Shown piece after piece: positions 34,923 through 47,316 of a DNA stretch of 64,000 bases; the stretch's first letter is position 1; each line of letters begins with the position of its first letter. The DNA comes from Hyaloscypha bicolor E (taxonomy: Eukaryota; Ascomycota; Leotiomycetes; Helotiales; Hyaloscyphaceae), in assembly GCF_002865645.1 (NCBI RefSeq), contig NW_020194517.1, positions 1,674,001 through 1,738,000 of the forward strand, written 5' to 3'. A program made the position numbers and the translations under genes. The notes below the pieces were generated by a model. It ran no database searches, was not told the origin of the DNA, and was given only the letters and a program-made list of their open reading frames with translations.

Positions 34923-37900
34923 TCATTCGTCTTCATCACTCTCATCGACAATTCGGGTGCGCCTTGACTGTTTCTGCGGTCGATATCTGCTACCAGTCTC
35001 GGGTTCTTCATCCTCAACTGTCCTGCCGCTTACACCTCCAACGTCTGAATCGTCCTCATCAGCAATATCCCTACCTGAACGTGAACTGTCTTCCTTCTCC
35101 AATTCCATTTCCGTTTGTTGCAGAGCACGATCATCATCGCTGTCGGCCACGATTTCAGCTGACTTGTATTTGGTCGATTCTTTTTTTGCAAGCCGTCGCT
35201 TCTTTGGTGGTGGCTCATCTTTTGTGTCCTCGCTGTCTGCATGGCCCTTCTTCCCAGATCTATTTTTTGGTCTCCTTTCGCCTTTCGTCTTGGGTGGTTT
35301 GCCCTTTCTTTTGATTTTGTCGCCAGTCTCGCTATCCGTTGTCATGTCAGCTGCTGCTATGGCACGCTCCTCTTCGACTCGCTGCTCAGCAAGCCTCCTG
35401 TCACGGATTGCGATCTCCTCCCTCTCTTTCTTGATCCTTGCCAGCCTCCCACGTTCCTTCTCCAATGCTTCTTGTTGCTCTTCTTCTCGCCGTCTCAATT
35501 CAGCTTGACGTCTTTCCATGGCAGCTCGAAGTTGCTCCTTGTTCTTTTCTTCGTACTCTTTTTGGCTAGCAATGGCTCTCTCAAGTTGCTTTCGAAGAGT
35601 ATTGCGAGCCATATTGGCACGCTGGTCGACATCGTGCTTGGGGTACGGACATTGAGGATGAGCAGCGATTTCGTCTAAAGCTGCAATTGCCCGCTCGAGA
35701 CCCTTTGCGGCATCTTGGAGTTGCTGCAACGACCGCTGCGTCTCACTAAGAGAGTACATTGTGGTTGCAAGCTGAATCTGGACGAACGCAATATTAAACT
35801 TAAGATGGACTTCTTCTGAGGCAGAATTTAAAGCCTATTTAAATGTTAGACCGTTGGGTTTTGAAACAAGACGCAAACATACCTTCTGTGAACATTCAAG
35901 CGCCATTTGGTAAGCATTCAAATCGCGATCAGCCTTTCCCTTGTTCAGCCATACTCGACCGAGACAGGCTAGTATGGTAGGATCATTCGATTTGTTCTCT
36001 TTCGACAACGCCATTCCACAGCTCTCAATAGCTTTAGAGTACTGCCTCATCTCGCTGTAAATGTGACAAAGATTGACGTAAACATAGGAATCTTTAATGG
36101 CATCTCGGACCTTAAGGAAGATGAGCAACGCATTCTGAAAATCTTTCTTATCCTCAATAAGCGCAATAGCAATACCTTGTGCAGCATAGGCGTTTTGGGG
36201 ATCTAATTGAAGTGTTTTTTCGAAGAATTCAACAGCCTTGCTATACATAGCACTTCTCTTTTGTTTCTCTTGATTTGTGCCCCGTCGCATTTCTCGAGCA
36301 GACTGCAAGTAAAGGGTGCCCATGCCGACTAGAGCGTACCGGTCGTGCTTGTCATAATTTTGTAAGGTGTGCTTGTAATGGCGCAGCTCGGGATCTTCGG
36401 CAATACTGTTTGGTCTCCGGCTCGAATACACCTTTCCCAGGTACCAGCCGTATAAAGCACGAACTTCGGGATCTGTCGGGTTATCTTCGTACAGCTTTGC
36501 AACGGAATCAGGTCCTTTGTCTTGGGGAGATTGACACAGTTTGATGTATGCTAGTCGAGTCCGGGCATCGGTGTAGTTATTGTGATGATTCAGGAGCCGC
36601 TCGTAAACCTCAACAGCCTGGTCCGTAAGATCTCTTGCCTCGTAGCTCCGGCCCAGGTTAAAGCTGATTGTTGTAATGAGAGCATCTATGTCGGTGTCAG
36701 CGTGGTCATCCTCCCCTACAAGTCTCATGCAAGCGCTCAGTGCTGCCTCAAACATTTCGCCAGCAAGCTCGTAATCATTGGCCTGGAAGTAAAGGCATCC
36801 AATGTTGTTCGTCAACTGTGGTGGGATAAAATCGCGAAGGGCATTGCGGAGGGCAGTTTGGGTCTCTGACTTGTCTTTCACGTCGATGTGATCCTCCGAT
36901 TCCGCGATTCGGTCGATTTCTAGTTGTTCTACCTGGAGAAGGCAATGGAGGGCCTTCTCCGGATATTCTGTCTCGTAAAGCCGGGCTAGATTCAACAATA
37001 CCGTGGCGTCGGGCAAATGACTGTTCTTAGAATCCTTCCATGCGGCTCGTACGCTTTCCAGAAGTCGAATTGCTCTCTGTGCACTCTTGTCTTCTTTAGG
37101 AGCAGTGCACCCATTTGCAAAAGCTTCCTCGGCGAATAATGTACCTAGAAGGGTTGTGGCTTCGCAGTTTCGAGAATGCTGGACCATCTTCTCCAGGCAC
37201 AGTTTGGCTTCCCCAATGTCATTCTGAAGGATAAGTAATTGGGCTGTGCCGAACTTCGCAGGGAGATAGCCACTTTCGGCGCCCCCACGAGCATCATCTG
37301 CGCGTCGATAGCAGTCGCTTGCTCGGTCGAGATTGCCTGCGTAATGCTCTTTCCGCCCAAGTAGATACCAGCCATCACTTGCAATGACATTGAGATCTGT
37401 GTATTGAATTGCTTTATTAGATAAAGAATCAACATTTGGGAACGATTTCCTCGACAAAAAGTAGCCGGCGAATGTTGCGCAAGTAAGGGGGAAGTTCGAA
37501 TCCAGCTTGAAAGACTTCTGTATGTACTCCGTTATGGCTTTCTTGTAGATACGGATGAAATCGGGACTCTCTATGGGAATACTGCTACTGGCGTCGAGGT
37601 AATAGAGGCCGATCAAGACAGTGGCAATTTTGGATTTGTGGTTGATTTCGAGACTTCTTTCCCAAGCCACTTTGGCGTCCTCTTTGAACCCTAGTTTCCA
37701 GAGACAATAGCCAATGCCAACTCTAGGATCTGGATCAATGAAATCAGGCATCTTTGCGAGAACTTCTTGGTATCCTGCTAGAGCTTCGGAATACTTTCCC
37801 AGCGAGAAGAGCACCCTTGACTTTCCCATCACAGCCAACATGTTCTTCCCCGAGAGACCCGAATATCATCTTCGAATGACTCGAGTGCCCTGCGCAGAAG

Positions 37901-38515
37901 GTCGGCTTTCTCTGAGTCGACGGATGCCCCGCTAGCTGCTCTGGCTTTCGAAGGTGCTTGCAGAGACGCCCTCAACAGGTACAGAACGCCGCGGGCGAGA
38001 AACAAGGGTGGAAATGAGGGATTGATTCGTGAAGCATCATTGAGAGTCGAGACAGCCAGTTGTAGATAATATTCCTTGGTTTTCGCCTCCGATACAAGTC
38101 CACCTTCAGGCGCAAGGCGAGGGGCCTCTCGGCATTTCCACAGATACATCCAGCATAAAAAGCTCACAATACTCAGCCTCCCTTTGGAGTCGTTGTCTTG
38201 TATTGCATTTCCACCGCGGATGAGCGTTTCAATTGCGTAGTCGGTCTTGCTTTGCTTTGCATATGCGAGAGCAACCGACATCCAGTACGTTGGGGCAGCG
38301 CGCTCTATCTCTAGCAGGGAACACAGCTCATTCGGATCGGAGAGGTTTTCGAGGTAGATCTCGACCGCTTCGGCATCATCTTCGTCCTTTTGCTCAATGT
38401 GCACCGGGATGTCGAGTGTTGAAGGGACGTCGGAGAAGCGCTGGGATGGAGCAACGTCGTTCACGCCGCCCCTGGTTGCACCGTCGATTTGGTCATTAGG
38501 GCAATTGGATGACAT
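34923..38515 (-). CDS. ctr9: CTR9 subunit of the Paf1 elongation complex (with apparent frameshift)
   Basis: Coding runs complement(35883..38515) and complement(34923..35834), with one 48-nt GTATGT..ATAG intron. The protein has an N-terminal R-F-S-D-[VI]-P motif and an acidic stretch. A long array of TPR repeats covers roughly residues 60-850. Then come an A-L-E-C/A-L-N-S junction, a charged R/E/K/Q coiled coil (about 900-1010) and an acidic, basic-patched tail ending D-E-S-D-E-D-E. This is the standard CTR9 architecture. CTR9 scaffolds the nuclear Paf1 complex, which supports RNA polymerase II elongation and histone modification. Start at 38515 (M-S-S-N). The frame breaks at a GGGG run (37848-37851). 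One more G would restore a continuous frame of 1181 residues through the conserved G-K-N-M-L-A-V-M-G segment. No spliceable intron can explain the shift, so it is a sequencing error or a real lesion. Confidence 0.93.
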
Positions 38516-40749
38516 AACAACGAGATTGCCACCTAGGATGGTATGAAAGGGCAAGAATATGCGGAGAGGAGAGCAGAAGGTAAAACAAGGTGATGCGCGG
38601 ATTGTCCTCACAATCAATCAGTTTTGGGCGGGGAGCTTGGATCTTGAAAATGCCGACATCAAACTCGACTTCCCGCTTACGAGTTAAATGCAACGCCCAG
38701 TCCCGTGCAACGCTCACCCACCAATCTTTGTCCTTCTTATACCACCTACTTCTAAATTGAGTTATTAATCAACCACAAGATCAATCAGCTTAAAATCGAA
38801 ACCGGAGATAGACTAATAGTTAATAAACAATATCCCAAATCAATTAGCTTTCTTCTAAAAAATTTCCCGTGGTTTTTTCGCACGCCCCGGGAGCTCTGTT
38901 TCACGGGCGTTTCTACGATCCCCTCATTAATATTCACATTAATAAAGCGAACTACTCTCATCTTGTTAACTAGCTCCGTTCTAGGTTTCGCAGGAGTCTT
39001 TATTCTCGCTGGGAGAGCCTTGGAACCTTTTTTTGACCAGCTTCCTTCTTTTGTGAGCCTGCAACGAGCCCTGCCCCTCGATTCTCGCTTTGAGAAAATA
39101 ACACGATATTCGCGATCAGCAGAGGACTCTTCATTTGGTTAACACACTAAGCTTTTAGAATTTCCAGAGGACTTTGAAAAATTGTCGCAGCTTTGGTGGG
39201 GTAAGGTTAAGCCCAGGAACCTTTCCACAATCCACCGGGGAAGTGGTTTTTAAGTTTGAAATGTTTCATGTAAGAACAATTAATTCTCGTAGAAATGATT
39301 GGGTTTTCGACCACCTGTCAATTGCGGGACCGAGTTGGTGTAATTGGAACTTGGAACCATGGATGCTACTGAACTAGTCCCGGCCCGTCACGCCTTTCCG
39401 TCATGACCGTAACGAGACCTCGAGTAATTTCCCCAAATCTCGGAAGGTATGACGAATCTATGCGAATAAGAGCCTTCACCTTCTAGAAGTTGAGTTAGGG
39501 AACAGATGTGCATCAGGTAGTGATCGCCGAGACTCGAACTTTACTCCTGAATGTCCTCCTGGCCATGCAGATGAGTTTTGCTTTTGTCAAGTGGAGGTAC
39601 CCTCCGTGACTGAAAGGACGAAGATTCCGCATTCTTGCTGAAGATGACGATGGACTTCAAACTAAAAATAGGCAAGGATTAGACCTGTCAAATGAAAATT
39701 TAGGGTTATTATCCCGGCAAGCCTACTCTATCTTTGGTTCAGTCCCACTATCACTACACATAATTAGCCCCCTTTCATTTCGGTCCGGATTCAAGACTAA
39801 ATAGTAGTAAGTGTCATATTATTCACTTTCTTTAGTGAAGGATCAAGTACATCTTAAAGTGTTTATAGCAGATTCCTACTAGCAAGCCTCGCTTATCGCC
39901 TTTTCATAACCCGACTCTTGCGACCCCCCATTCTATTACTCTATTAATAGCACAATTGCATTATACATTACAGATTTTTGTCATATTTTATAATATTCAC
40001 AGCGCTAAGCACAGCTCCCTCGCATTTCTCTTATACTAGTTAATAATGCTTATACTTATTCTGCTCTATTCTAGTTACGTAAAAGCTCAATTCATTTTTC
40101 TAACTTTATTTTATAAGAGTTAAGTATATATCCTTTAAATTTGCTTGTTATTTCTATTAACTTTAATTTACCTAAATCTCAAGTATAATAGCAAATAAGA
40201 AAGAGCTATTTATAATACTTAGAATTAGTTTAGAGTTATTATAATATAAAGATTAAAGTATATTATAATATAAAGATTAAAGTATATTATAATATAAAGA
40301 TTAAAGTATATTATAAAAAACTAAGCAAGAGTTATAATTTTGACTTTGAGTTTAACTCTTTTAAGTAAGCTTTCTTCGATTTTTAAAATAAGAGAGAAAT
40401 AATATTATATTATTCTTTATATATTAGGCAATATAATATAAGATTAAGAAATAAAAGTAATAGTTTCCTTCTAAAATATATTTCTTATATGAGAAATAAA
40501 GCATATTATAAGAATACTTTTTAAGTTATTAAACCTATTTGCTTCAAGTTATATTATAGCTAGGTTATAATATAATTACTTGTAAACTTAATAGCTATTA
40601 TATAATAGAACCGGTTCTATTTCTATTTACGGCTTGTTTGTTAATACCCTATATACTTTAGAATAATGCAGACTGCTCGATTCTGTGAATCCACAACTAT
40701 TTGGTTCTCGAGTATTAAAGCTCTCAGACGGCCAATTTAAACTCTCACC
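38516..40749. other. Intergenic with AT-rich right half, no gene seen
   Basis: Upstream of CTR9 the sequence is normal-GC for about 1.2 kb, then turns AT-rich from about 39.95 to 40.65 kb with a tandem repeat. No coding content is recognised. A tRNA-like B-box near 39.53 kb lacks a matching tRNA body. Confidence 0.5.
40237..40315 (+). repeat. 24-bp tandem repeat, three units plus partial
   Basis: Three identical 24-bp units (40237-40260, 40261-40284, 40285-40308; unit built on TATTATAATATAAAG and ATTAAAGTA) and a partial fourth. Confidence 0.9.
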
Positions 40750-41105
40750 ATGCCTTTCCCCCTCCTCAAGAAATCAAAATATGAGGGATGCCAAGTTCAC
40801 TCCTCTACAGCCAACGAGAAATCGACGACAACGGCGAAAGCGACAACAACCGAGAATACTCCATCAATTGCCCCCTTCAAACACCATTTCGAAAAAGCCA
40901 CCGCATCCTCAACCACGCAATAGGAATGTAAACAGACAACAAGTGTAGATGGTGGTTGCGTCGTTTCTGCGTCGCAAACATTGGACTTTCTCTCCAAGAA
41001 GCCAAGACCGTCACGGAGAGGTTTGAACCGAATGGTTATCTGATGAAGATCGGGGAGGGGAAGGAGTTGCTTGGGGAGACTAAGGGGAGGGGCGTTTATG
41101 GGTGA
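40750..41105 (+). pseudogene. Possible small decayed gene of unknown family
   Basis: An ATG in good context (CACCATG) opens a 57-codon frame ending at 40921. Two further frames continue with coding-like content. One runs from about 40947 with D-G-G-C-V-V-S-A-S-Q-T-L-D-F-L. The next, to the TGA at 41103, has E-A-K-T-V-T-E-R-F, G-Y-L-M-K-I-G and a K-G-R-G-V-Y-G end. Together they look like one small protein broken by a stop and a frameshift. Short introns could also be responsible. No domain is recognised. Confidence 0.35.
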
Positions 41106-41916
41106 CTGTTGAGTCGTAAGAATTGGGTAGTCCCAAAGGATTTGGAGATTGCGCATAGGTGGATTAAAACTAAGAAGGAGAACCAAATTGATCGAAGTGA
41201 CACTTAGTCAGTTGAGGGGAGAAAGTGGGTGTGCGCCAGGGGATCTTGAAGAAGCGATCTGTGAGTGGTTTGGAAAGATTATCACTTGTCTAAGCTCCAA
41301 TATGAATAAATACTTGCTCTCATACTTACCATCATCGCTTACTTTAACATTTCCTGATATTTGCAGGATTGTTAGTATAGTTCTAAGTTGTGTTCTGGTA
41401 TCTCGAGGAGGAACTATTATGCGGAGCACGGGACATAAAAGGTGAGAAACGTTGCTTTGGCAACAAGTCCAATTTGGGTTTAGAGGACGTGATCGAGGTT
41501 AGAGAATCTGTATGCAATTGTACTCCTTCGTAACGAAAAGGGATAGAGTGGCTTGTAGGGTCTTGCAAACAGCAAGCAAACTTTTGCACTCAGCTAAAGC
41601 ATAACCAAAAAGAATAATCTTGTCTGGCTGGAACATTGACGCCTGAGTTGGACAAACGATATGTAGTGCCTTGATCGTGAAGAATACAGATAAAAGCATT
41701 ATAATAGACAACAGCTGTAGCGGGGTAATTAAGTCTTGTGTTTGATAAATATAGTTGCGAGTCACTGGTTTATATTCACAAATCTTTCGGCGAAGGACCA
41801 CGCTGTCAGAACTAACAACCATAACGTTTGTTGCATGTTTACTTTTTAGCATGTTTTTCTGGCTAAAAATTTAATAGACTAGTCCCTGATAGTGAAGGCC
41901 ACAGAAGCACGACTTG

Positions 41917-41944
41917 CAGACAACAGACAACAGACAACAGACAA
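41917..41944 (+). repeat. 7-bp microsatellite (ACAACAG)n
   Basis: Three and a half tandem units of AGACAAC/ACAACAG. Confidence 0.85.
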
Positions 41945-42233
41945 GATTGCATAACCCTAACCCCGCCTCCTTGGTGCCCAATCAAGTGCAGTCAACAGGT
42001 GAACGTTCGTTCCACCTAAGCAGGAACATTTATTGGGCAATAGTCTTTGCACGTATGTGTTTCTTCCCGCACTTTGAGCTTTGCTTGTTTGCAACCAGCA
42101 AGCTCGACTTCAAGCTAAACTTAGCCATTGCACTTGCGTTGTTGGTATGTAAGATTACAAATACTCCTTGCTTGAGCTTAGCATCCAGTTGGAGTAGCCT
42201 CCGAAGATGCATCATCTCAGTATATACTAATAG

Positions 42234-43678
42234 CAAGACGACAACAGACAGGATAAAATCCCAAATCTCATCCAATATGCTCCATTTGACTTCCAAGCGG
42301 CGAGAATCAAGCTCACCCAGTTCGAGAACCGTACAGAACCAGTGGAGCGACGAGAGCCAATCTGGCTGCATGAATGGCCGGAAGCCGAGCGAGAAGGATG
42401 GGCAACCAAGTTAAAAGTAATAAAGGCGCAGTTGAAAGTGGATAGAACCGGGCTCTCAACCGAACAACTCCTATGACTAAAGCACGCGAGGATCAGCAAA
42501 GAGCAAATGCGCCACTTCGAGGATAATGCAGTCAGCATTACGGAAGATCAGATGGATGTCAAAGAGGACGGAAAGGCTGGTATCACGTACTGGGCCCATG
42601 GTCTTAAGGCTATTTGTCCGGGAGAAAGATATGATGAGCTTGTGGCGATTTTGAAGGGCGGTACTCAGAAACTCCGTCGCAAAGAAGATGGTCATCCTGA
42701 ACAAATGCCCGGAGCAACCAGCGAGACAATCGAAGGTCGTCACAAGTTCATGGCTGAAATCGAGTTATTCATAGAATTAACTCCTCTTAAACAGATGCTT
42801 GGTCAGCTATACCAAATCACGAATCCCCAAACCTTTGAGCGAGCGACGGAGATTGTAAGCCACTGGCGCGAGAGAAGTGGCCACGGTGGCCTTGTGTTCA
42901 CCCTTGAGAGTTCGCACATCAACTTGTGCTAAACACGGACATCACGGCAGTTCCGGATACCGACACCGGATACTTCGACGAAGTGGAAACTGTCATGCTC
43001 GCTTGGGGTGACTATAAGAGAGGCGAAGAAGGGGAACTATACATCCCGGCCCTCAACAAGAAGTACGTCATGTACGGGGATAGTGTCATCTTCGTGCGAA
43101 CCGGCCTATACCAGCATTTCGTGGAACCGGTGCATGGATCCAGCCAGCGGCACAGCATGGTCAGCGTTGTTACAGCTGACATGGCCGATTTCGACGCGCT
43201 CGAGCTTCCCCCAACGCCAGCGGAGGTGGTTGCTTATCAGGAAGTGGCAAAAGACCCCACTGAGATTAAGACATGCAAATTTTGCATGAGAGAATTCAAG
43301 AATTTTACTGGACCCAAAGGCCATCCCTCGGCAGCGATCAGGTATAAGGGAGGCGATGAGAAGGACGAGTTTGAAGCAAGAAATGCGATTCTCAAGGAAT
43401 ATAAGTAGAAGACAGGTACGGCGGGTAATAGCCGAAGATGGGAGCGGGCCATCGTGAAGAGAAAGGTGACTGCAATGGGATGAGACGAAGAGGACGTCGA
43501 CGGCGATGAGGATGCGGAAGAGGATGTAGAGGAGACGCAGGAGACTATTAGTTTAGGGGGACCGAGTGCTGTGCCATCCAACCCCAAGCCCAAGAAACCG
43601 AGCGTCAGATCGCTATCAATGTCTAATAAATATGAGCGATTCGGCGTGCAGTTCTTGGACGAGAATGCGAATACATGA
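42234..43678 (+). pseudogene. Decayed gene with a dioxygenase-like double-stranded beta-helix pattern
   Basis: Coding content continues from about 42234 (after a possible CTAATAG acceptor) to the TGA at 43676. It is broken by an in-frame TGA at 42474, a one-base frameshift near 42915-42925, a TAG at 43406 and a TGA at 43481. All three stops fit single transitions from sense codons (CGA to TGA, TGG to TAG). The middle part has N-T-D, then a gap, W-G-D-Y-K-R-G, L-Y-I-P-A-L, G-D-S-V-I-F-V-R, L-Y-Q-H-F-V and S-Q-R-H-S. This follows the core of 2-oxoglutarate/Fe(II) oxygenase-like folds (HxD, GG-L-x-x-P, GD-R, H, R-x-S), though the first His is Asn. A C-x2-C motif (C-K-F-C, about 43276) and an acidic D/E-rich tail follow. 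The 5' end is unresolved. Confidence 0.6.
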
Positions 43679-44760
43679 GGTAATATCATGGGCTGTTGAG
43701 TATAGGTTGGGAAATGGGGGCCGGAGGACATACTAAAACTGGGAGTCAAAATTACAGCAAAATGGTAAATGAATGATATCAAACATGTACCCTCTTTTGA
43801 GGTTCTAAGATGTGGATCCTGAGTAGCTATCACAAAATGCAAGATTTATGTCTGTGGTAAGATACAAGCAAAGGCTGAGGAAGGATCAGGCGAGATGAAA
43901 GGCTGACAATACCGGTCCCTGCTATGAAAAGGAGAGGCTGACTGAAGAACCTCGCATGATGAAAGAAGCTCACAGAGGCTACTAGAATTATTTCTAGAGA
44001 TCGAATAGAATGGAGTCTGAGTGGCTAGCACTTCGCCGCCTCGCCCGCCCCATTCATGGCTCGTCAGCTGAGACCTCTGTTTCGGCCAGTACAGCTTCAG
44101 CTGAGCTGCTGGAACGTACTTCGCGAGAAATGACTGGCTGACTCGGCTGAGAAATGTATACCTTTCCTATGCAAGACAAAGGCACTGGGCAATGCTCCCG
44201 ATGTATCTGAAAAGCTATCTTAAAAGGGGTTGATTCATTGCCACGACATATGCGGTGAATCTGTCTTAGATGTCAGCTGAAGGAGCAGTGGGGGAGAGTT
44301 GGATTGCTCGACTGTGGAGTGACTTTCTGGACAGCCTGCCTTGAGACTACATCTGATTCTCATGGGTATCATAGAGAGAGTGACACGGTAAAAATACTAT
44401 GAAGTGAAGAAATAAATGCTGAGGAAGATCAGATGAAACGAGAAATTACATTCTCCTGGCCGCCTCGCTTGTGGCTCGTTTGTCATCCAAACCTATTTTG
44501 GGCATGGCTTAGAATCGCAGACTTCACGTGACAGTCACTAGCAATCTGCCGGGCGCCCACAGCCTCCTCGCCAGTTCGAGGCTGGGCTGGCAGCACCCAG
44601 GTCAGAGCCTTGCAAAACCTTCAACCTTCGTCCATCATCACGACAACCACCACCGACTCAATCATCGCAGATACATCATCGTGGTACTGAGCGCAATTGC
44701 TTGTCTCCCCACTACCTCCAATTCCCCGTCCGAGAGCCTCGTTGTGTCGGCCTTGCGACC
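43679..44760. other. Intergenic and promoter side of the zinc-finger gene
   Basis: No coding content recognised. Weakly similar segments around 43868-43905 and 44414-44440 (CTGAGGAAG, ATCAG, GATGAAA) may be an old local duplication. Confidence 0.4.
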
Positions 44761-47316
44761 ATGGAGCCTTCTAACAAGAAACGTCGTCTCGCTCCCAAGG
44801 TCGCCGAAAAACCACTTCACGAGCAGGTAAGGCTCCCCATACAGTTCATATCCGATCTGCAGACTGACCAGATGTCTAGTCACCGCAGGTTCAGTACAAC
44901 TACCAGCCTCTGCCACCCGTCCAAGATGCCGTACCCCCTCCCGAGCGCACCGACTTCGAGTCCTTCGCCCGTCATCTGCAAGACGCAGCGATGCTCATTT
45001 ATGCGCAAGCCAATCGATCAATCTATACAAGCGTCTCGGTCCTCCTCTTGCGATGGGAAGATGATGTAAGTGTCGAGCCAGACCTGATGGCCCTCCAGAA
45101 GGTCTTCCGTGAGCGATTCAATTACCGTACCGAGTCATGGAGCATACCCAGTTGCCCGAACCCAATCTCCAAGCTCACCATGCAAATGGCACAACTCATT
45201 GAACATGCGAGACCGGATCACCTTTTGATCGTCTACTACGCTGGCTACGGCTTCGTTGGTTCTGATCATAATTTATACTGGGCTTGGTATGACAAACCTC
45301 GCTCAGCCTCACGGCCTCCGCTAATGTGAAAATAGCAATTCTCGAGAAGACTCTTCCAGACTCAAGTGGGAAGGCGTCAGAATGCAGTTAGAGGATGCCC
45401 AATCCGACATCTTGCTCCTTCTCGATACCTGTGCTGTTGCCGACGCTCCAAGTGCTGGAAAGTACGGCACCAAGCAGGCCATAGCCGCGTATACTCCGGA
45501 TCAGCTTGCACGAGATCCAGGCGTCCGATCTTTTACCTCCAACTTGATCGAAGCACTTAATAAGCTAGCCATGGGCCGTGCTTTCACTGTTCAGCGTCTT
45601 CATGAGGAGATCATCGCCATGCAACATAGCAGAATCTTCCAACATCCTCTCACCAATGGCGCCGCCAAATCTGCTTCCGGTCATGAGAGAATGCCTGTAT
45701 GTTTCTCGTTAACACCTAGTTCAATGCAGAGCATCTCCCTCTCTCCTGTTGGGCAATCTCCTCATGTCCCCTCGCCACTGAGCTCCCCAGAAAACGATCT
45801 CTCGAGGAACAATTATTACGACCACAACATAAAGATCAACCTGAATTCAGATCTAACGTTCGATGAGCCTAGAGCTCTCGTATGTACAACGTTTCTAGGT
45901 GAACCAAGCCAAGACATGGCATCTTTCAAGCAATGGCTCCAACACACTCCTCAGGCAGCATCAAGAATTGCCGTTGAAGGCATGTTCAATGGCCCACCAA
46001 CAGTCCTTCTGGTGTCGATGCCTATAGCCGTCTGGAATGTGTTGGCTGCTGATCGTACTTGCGCCTTCTTGGGATACGTTAATTCTCATAACATGACCAC
46101 CGAGTATCATCATCTCGTCAGTGGCATCTCACCTCTGAGCAAGGCTGCAACTTTCAAAGAACTAGAAGATGGAAAGATCCTTCTCGAAGCTCGGCAAGCA
46201 GCAGCATCAACTCCTGTAATGATCAGACGTGAGCCGTCTATGCAACACGACCCCTCTATGGTCATGGCAAATGCAGTCTCACAAGTCGTTTATCAAGACC
46301 CTGGACCGTCTGGTGTTGCCGATCATAAAGATGACGTGGAGGATTCTGTTGAGATGCACGAGGCTGCTGAACAACTGAAGGCATTGAGCCATGTCCGACA
46401 TGTCAGCCACGATCCAGCTGCCAGTGAGCGGAATCATTCACATATTGCCTCCGAGGACTCTCCTGGAATGCGAGAAGAGTCTGCCTCGTCACAAGAACCC
46501 GCAGACTCCGGTAACGAAGATCAGATGTATAGCTCAGAATACAATTCCCCAGCCTCGCGGCCAAAGCCACGAAGATCCATCCAAAAGCAAGGTCCGAAAC
46601 AAGATACACGATGCTCGTTATGCAGTCACGCTCCCTTCAAGGACTCCTCCTCCCTCAGAAAGCACATCGCTGCGGCCCATACTCGGCCATTCCCATGCGC
46701 CTTCTCCTTCGCCGGCTGCACAAGTACGTTCGGCTCAAAGAACGAATGGAAGCGTCATATTGCATCACAACATCTCTGCCTCACATTCTACCGCTGTTCG
46801 TCATGTCCACAAAGCACAGTCGAAGGCAAAGGCAACGAGTTCAACCGTAAGGATCTCTTCACACAACATCTCCGCCGTATGCACGCCCCTTTCGCCATCA
46901 AGAAGGCCATTGCGAAGGGTGATAGCAAACTCCAACTAGAGTGGGAGACTCATGTCAAAGAAATGCAAGCCTCGTGTCTAGTCCACCGACGCCAACCGCC
47001 TCAACGATCCGCATGCCCAAAGCCGGATTGTTCCAACGTCTTCGAGGGTGCAGGCAGCTGGGATGACTGGACAGAACACGTTGGTCGACATATGGAGAAG
47101 GGCGAAGCTGGTAGACTCGGTGTCGACAAAATGCTCGCTCGGTGGGCCCTCGAGGAAGGAATCATCGAGCGCAGAGGCGACGGCGAGTACAGATTGATTG
47201 GCACGGAGCGCGAAGGCGGTGCTGGCGCCGGTTACTACAGTGACGGCAATGGCGGTGTTCAGAAGAAGGAAAACGCTGCAAAAGGAGAAGGCGATTCGAT
47301 GCTGATTGACAACTGA
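44761..47316 (+). CDS. Caspase-like N-terminal domain fused to C2H2 zinc fingers (3 exons)
   Basis: Exons 44761-44826, 44889-45286 and 45336-47316 give 814 residues. Both introns are GT..AG (GTAAGG..CGCAG, GTATGA..ATAG) and in phase. Residues 23-290 resemble the caspase/CHAT clan. A hydrophobic strand ends in Y-Y-A-G-Y-G (Tyr142), and about 45 residues later L-L-L-L-D-T-C (Cys187) follows. In active enzymes these are Y-x-G-H-G and D-S-C. Here the Cys remains but the His is Tyr, so it is probably not a peptidase. A low-complexity Ser/Pro linker follows. Residues 581-760 hold C2H2-type fingers: C-S-L-C..H, C-x4-G-C..H..H, C-S-S-C..H..H and C-P-K-P-D-C..H..H. It may be a nuclear regulator or scaffold. 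The N-terminus has a nuclear-type basic K-K-R-R motif at residues 6-9. Confidence 0.82.

Noticed and set aside
39515..39552. tRNA-like B-box on the minus strand (GTTCGAGTCTCGGCGATCA)
   Set aside because: No A-box, anticodon arm or matching 5' acceptor strand could be found upstream, so at most a tRNA-derived fragment.
41499..41852. 117-codon minus-strand frame with one hydrophobic segment
   Set aside because: No family resemblance, and it sits between two decayed genes in sequence without other coding signs.
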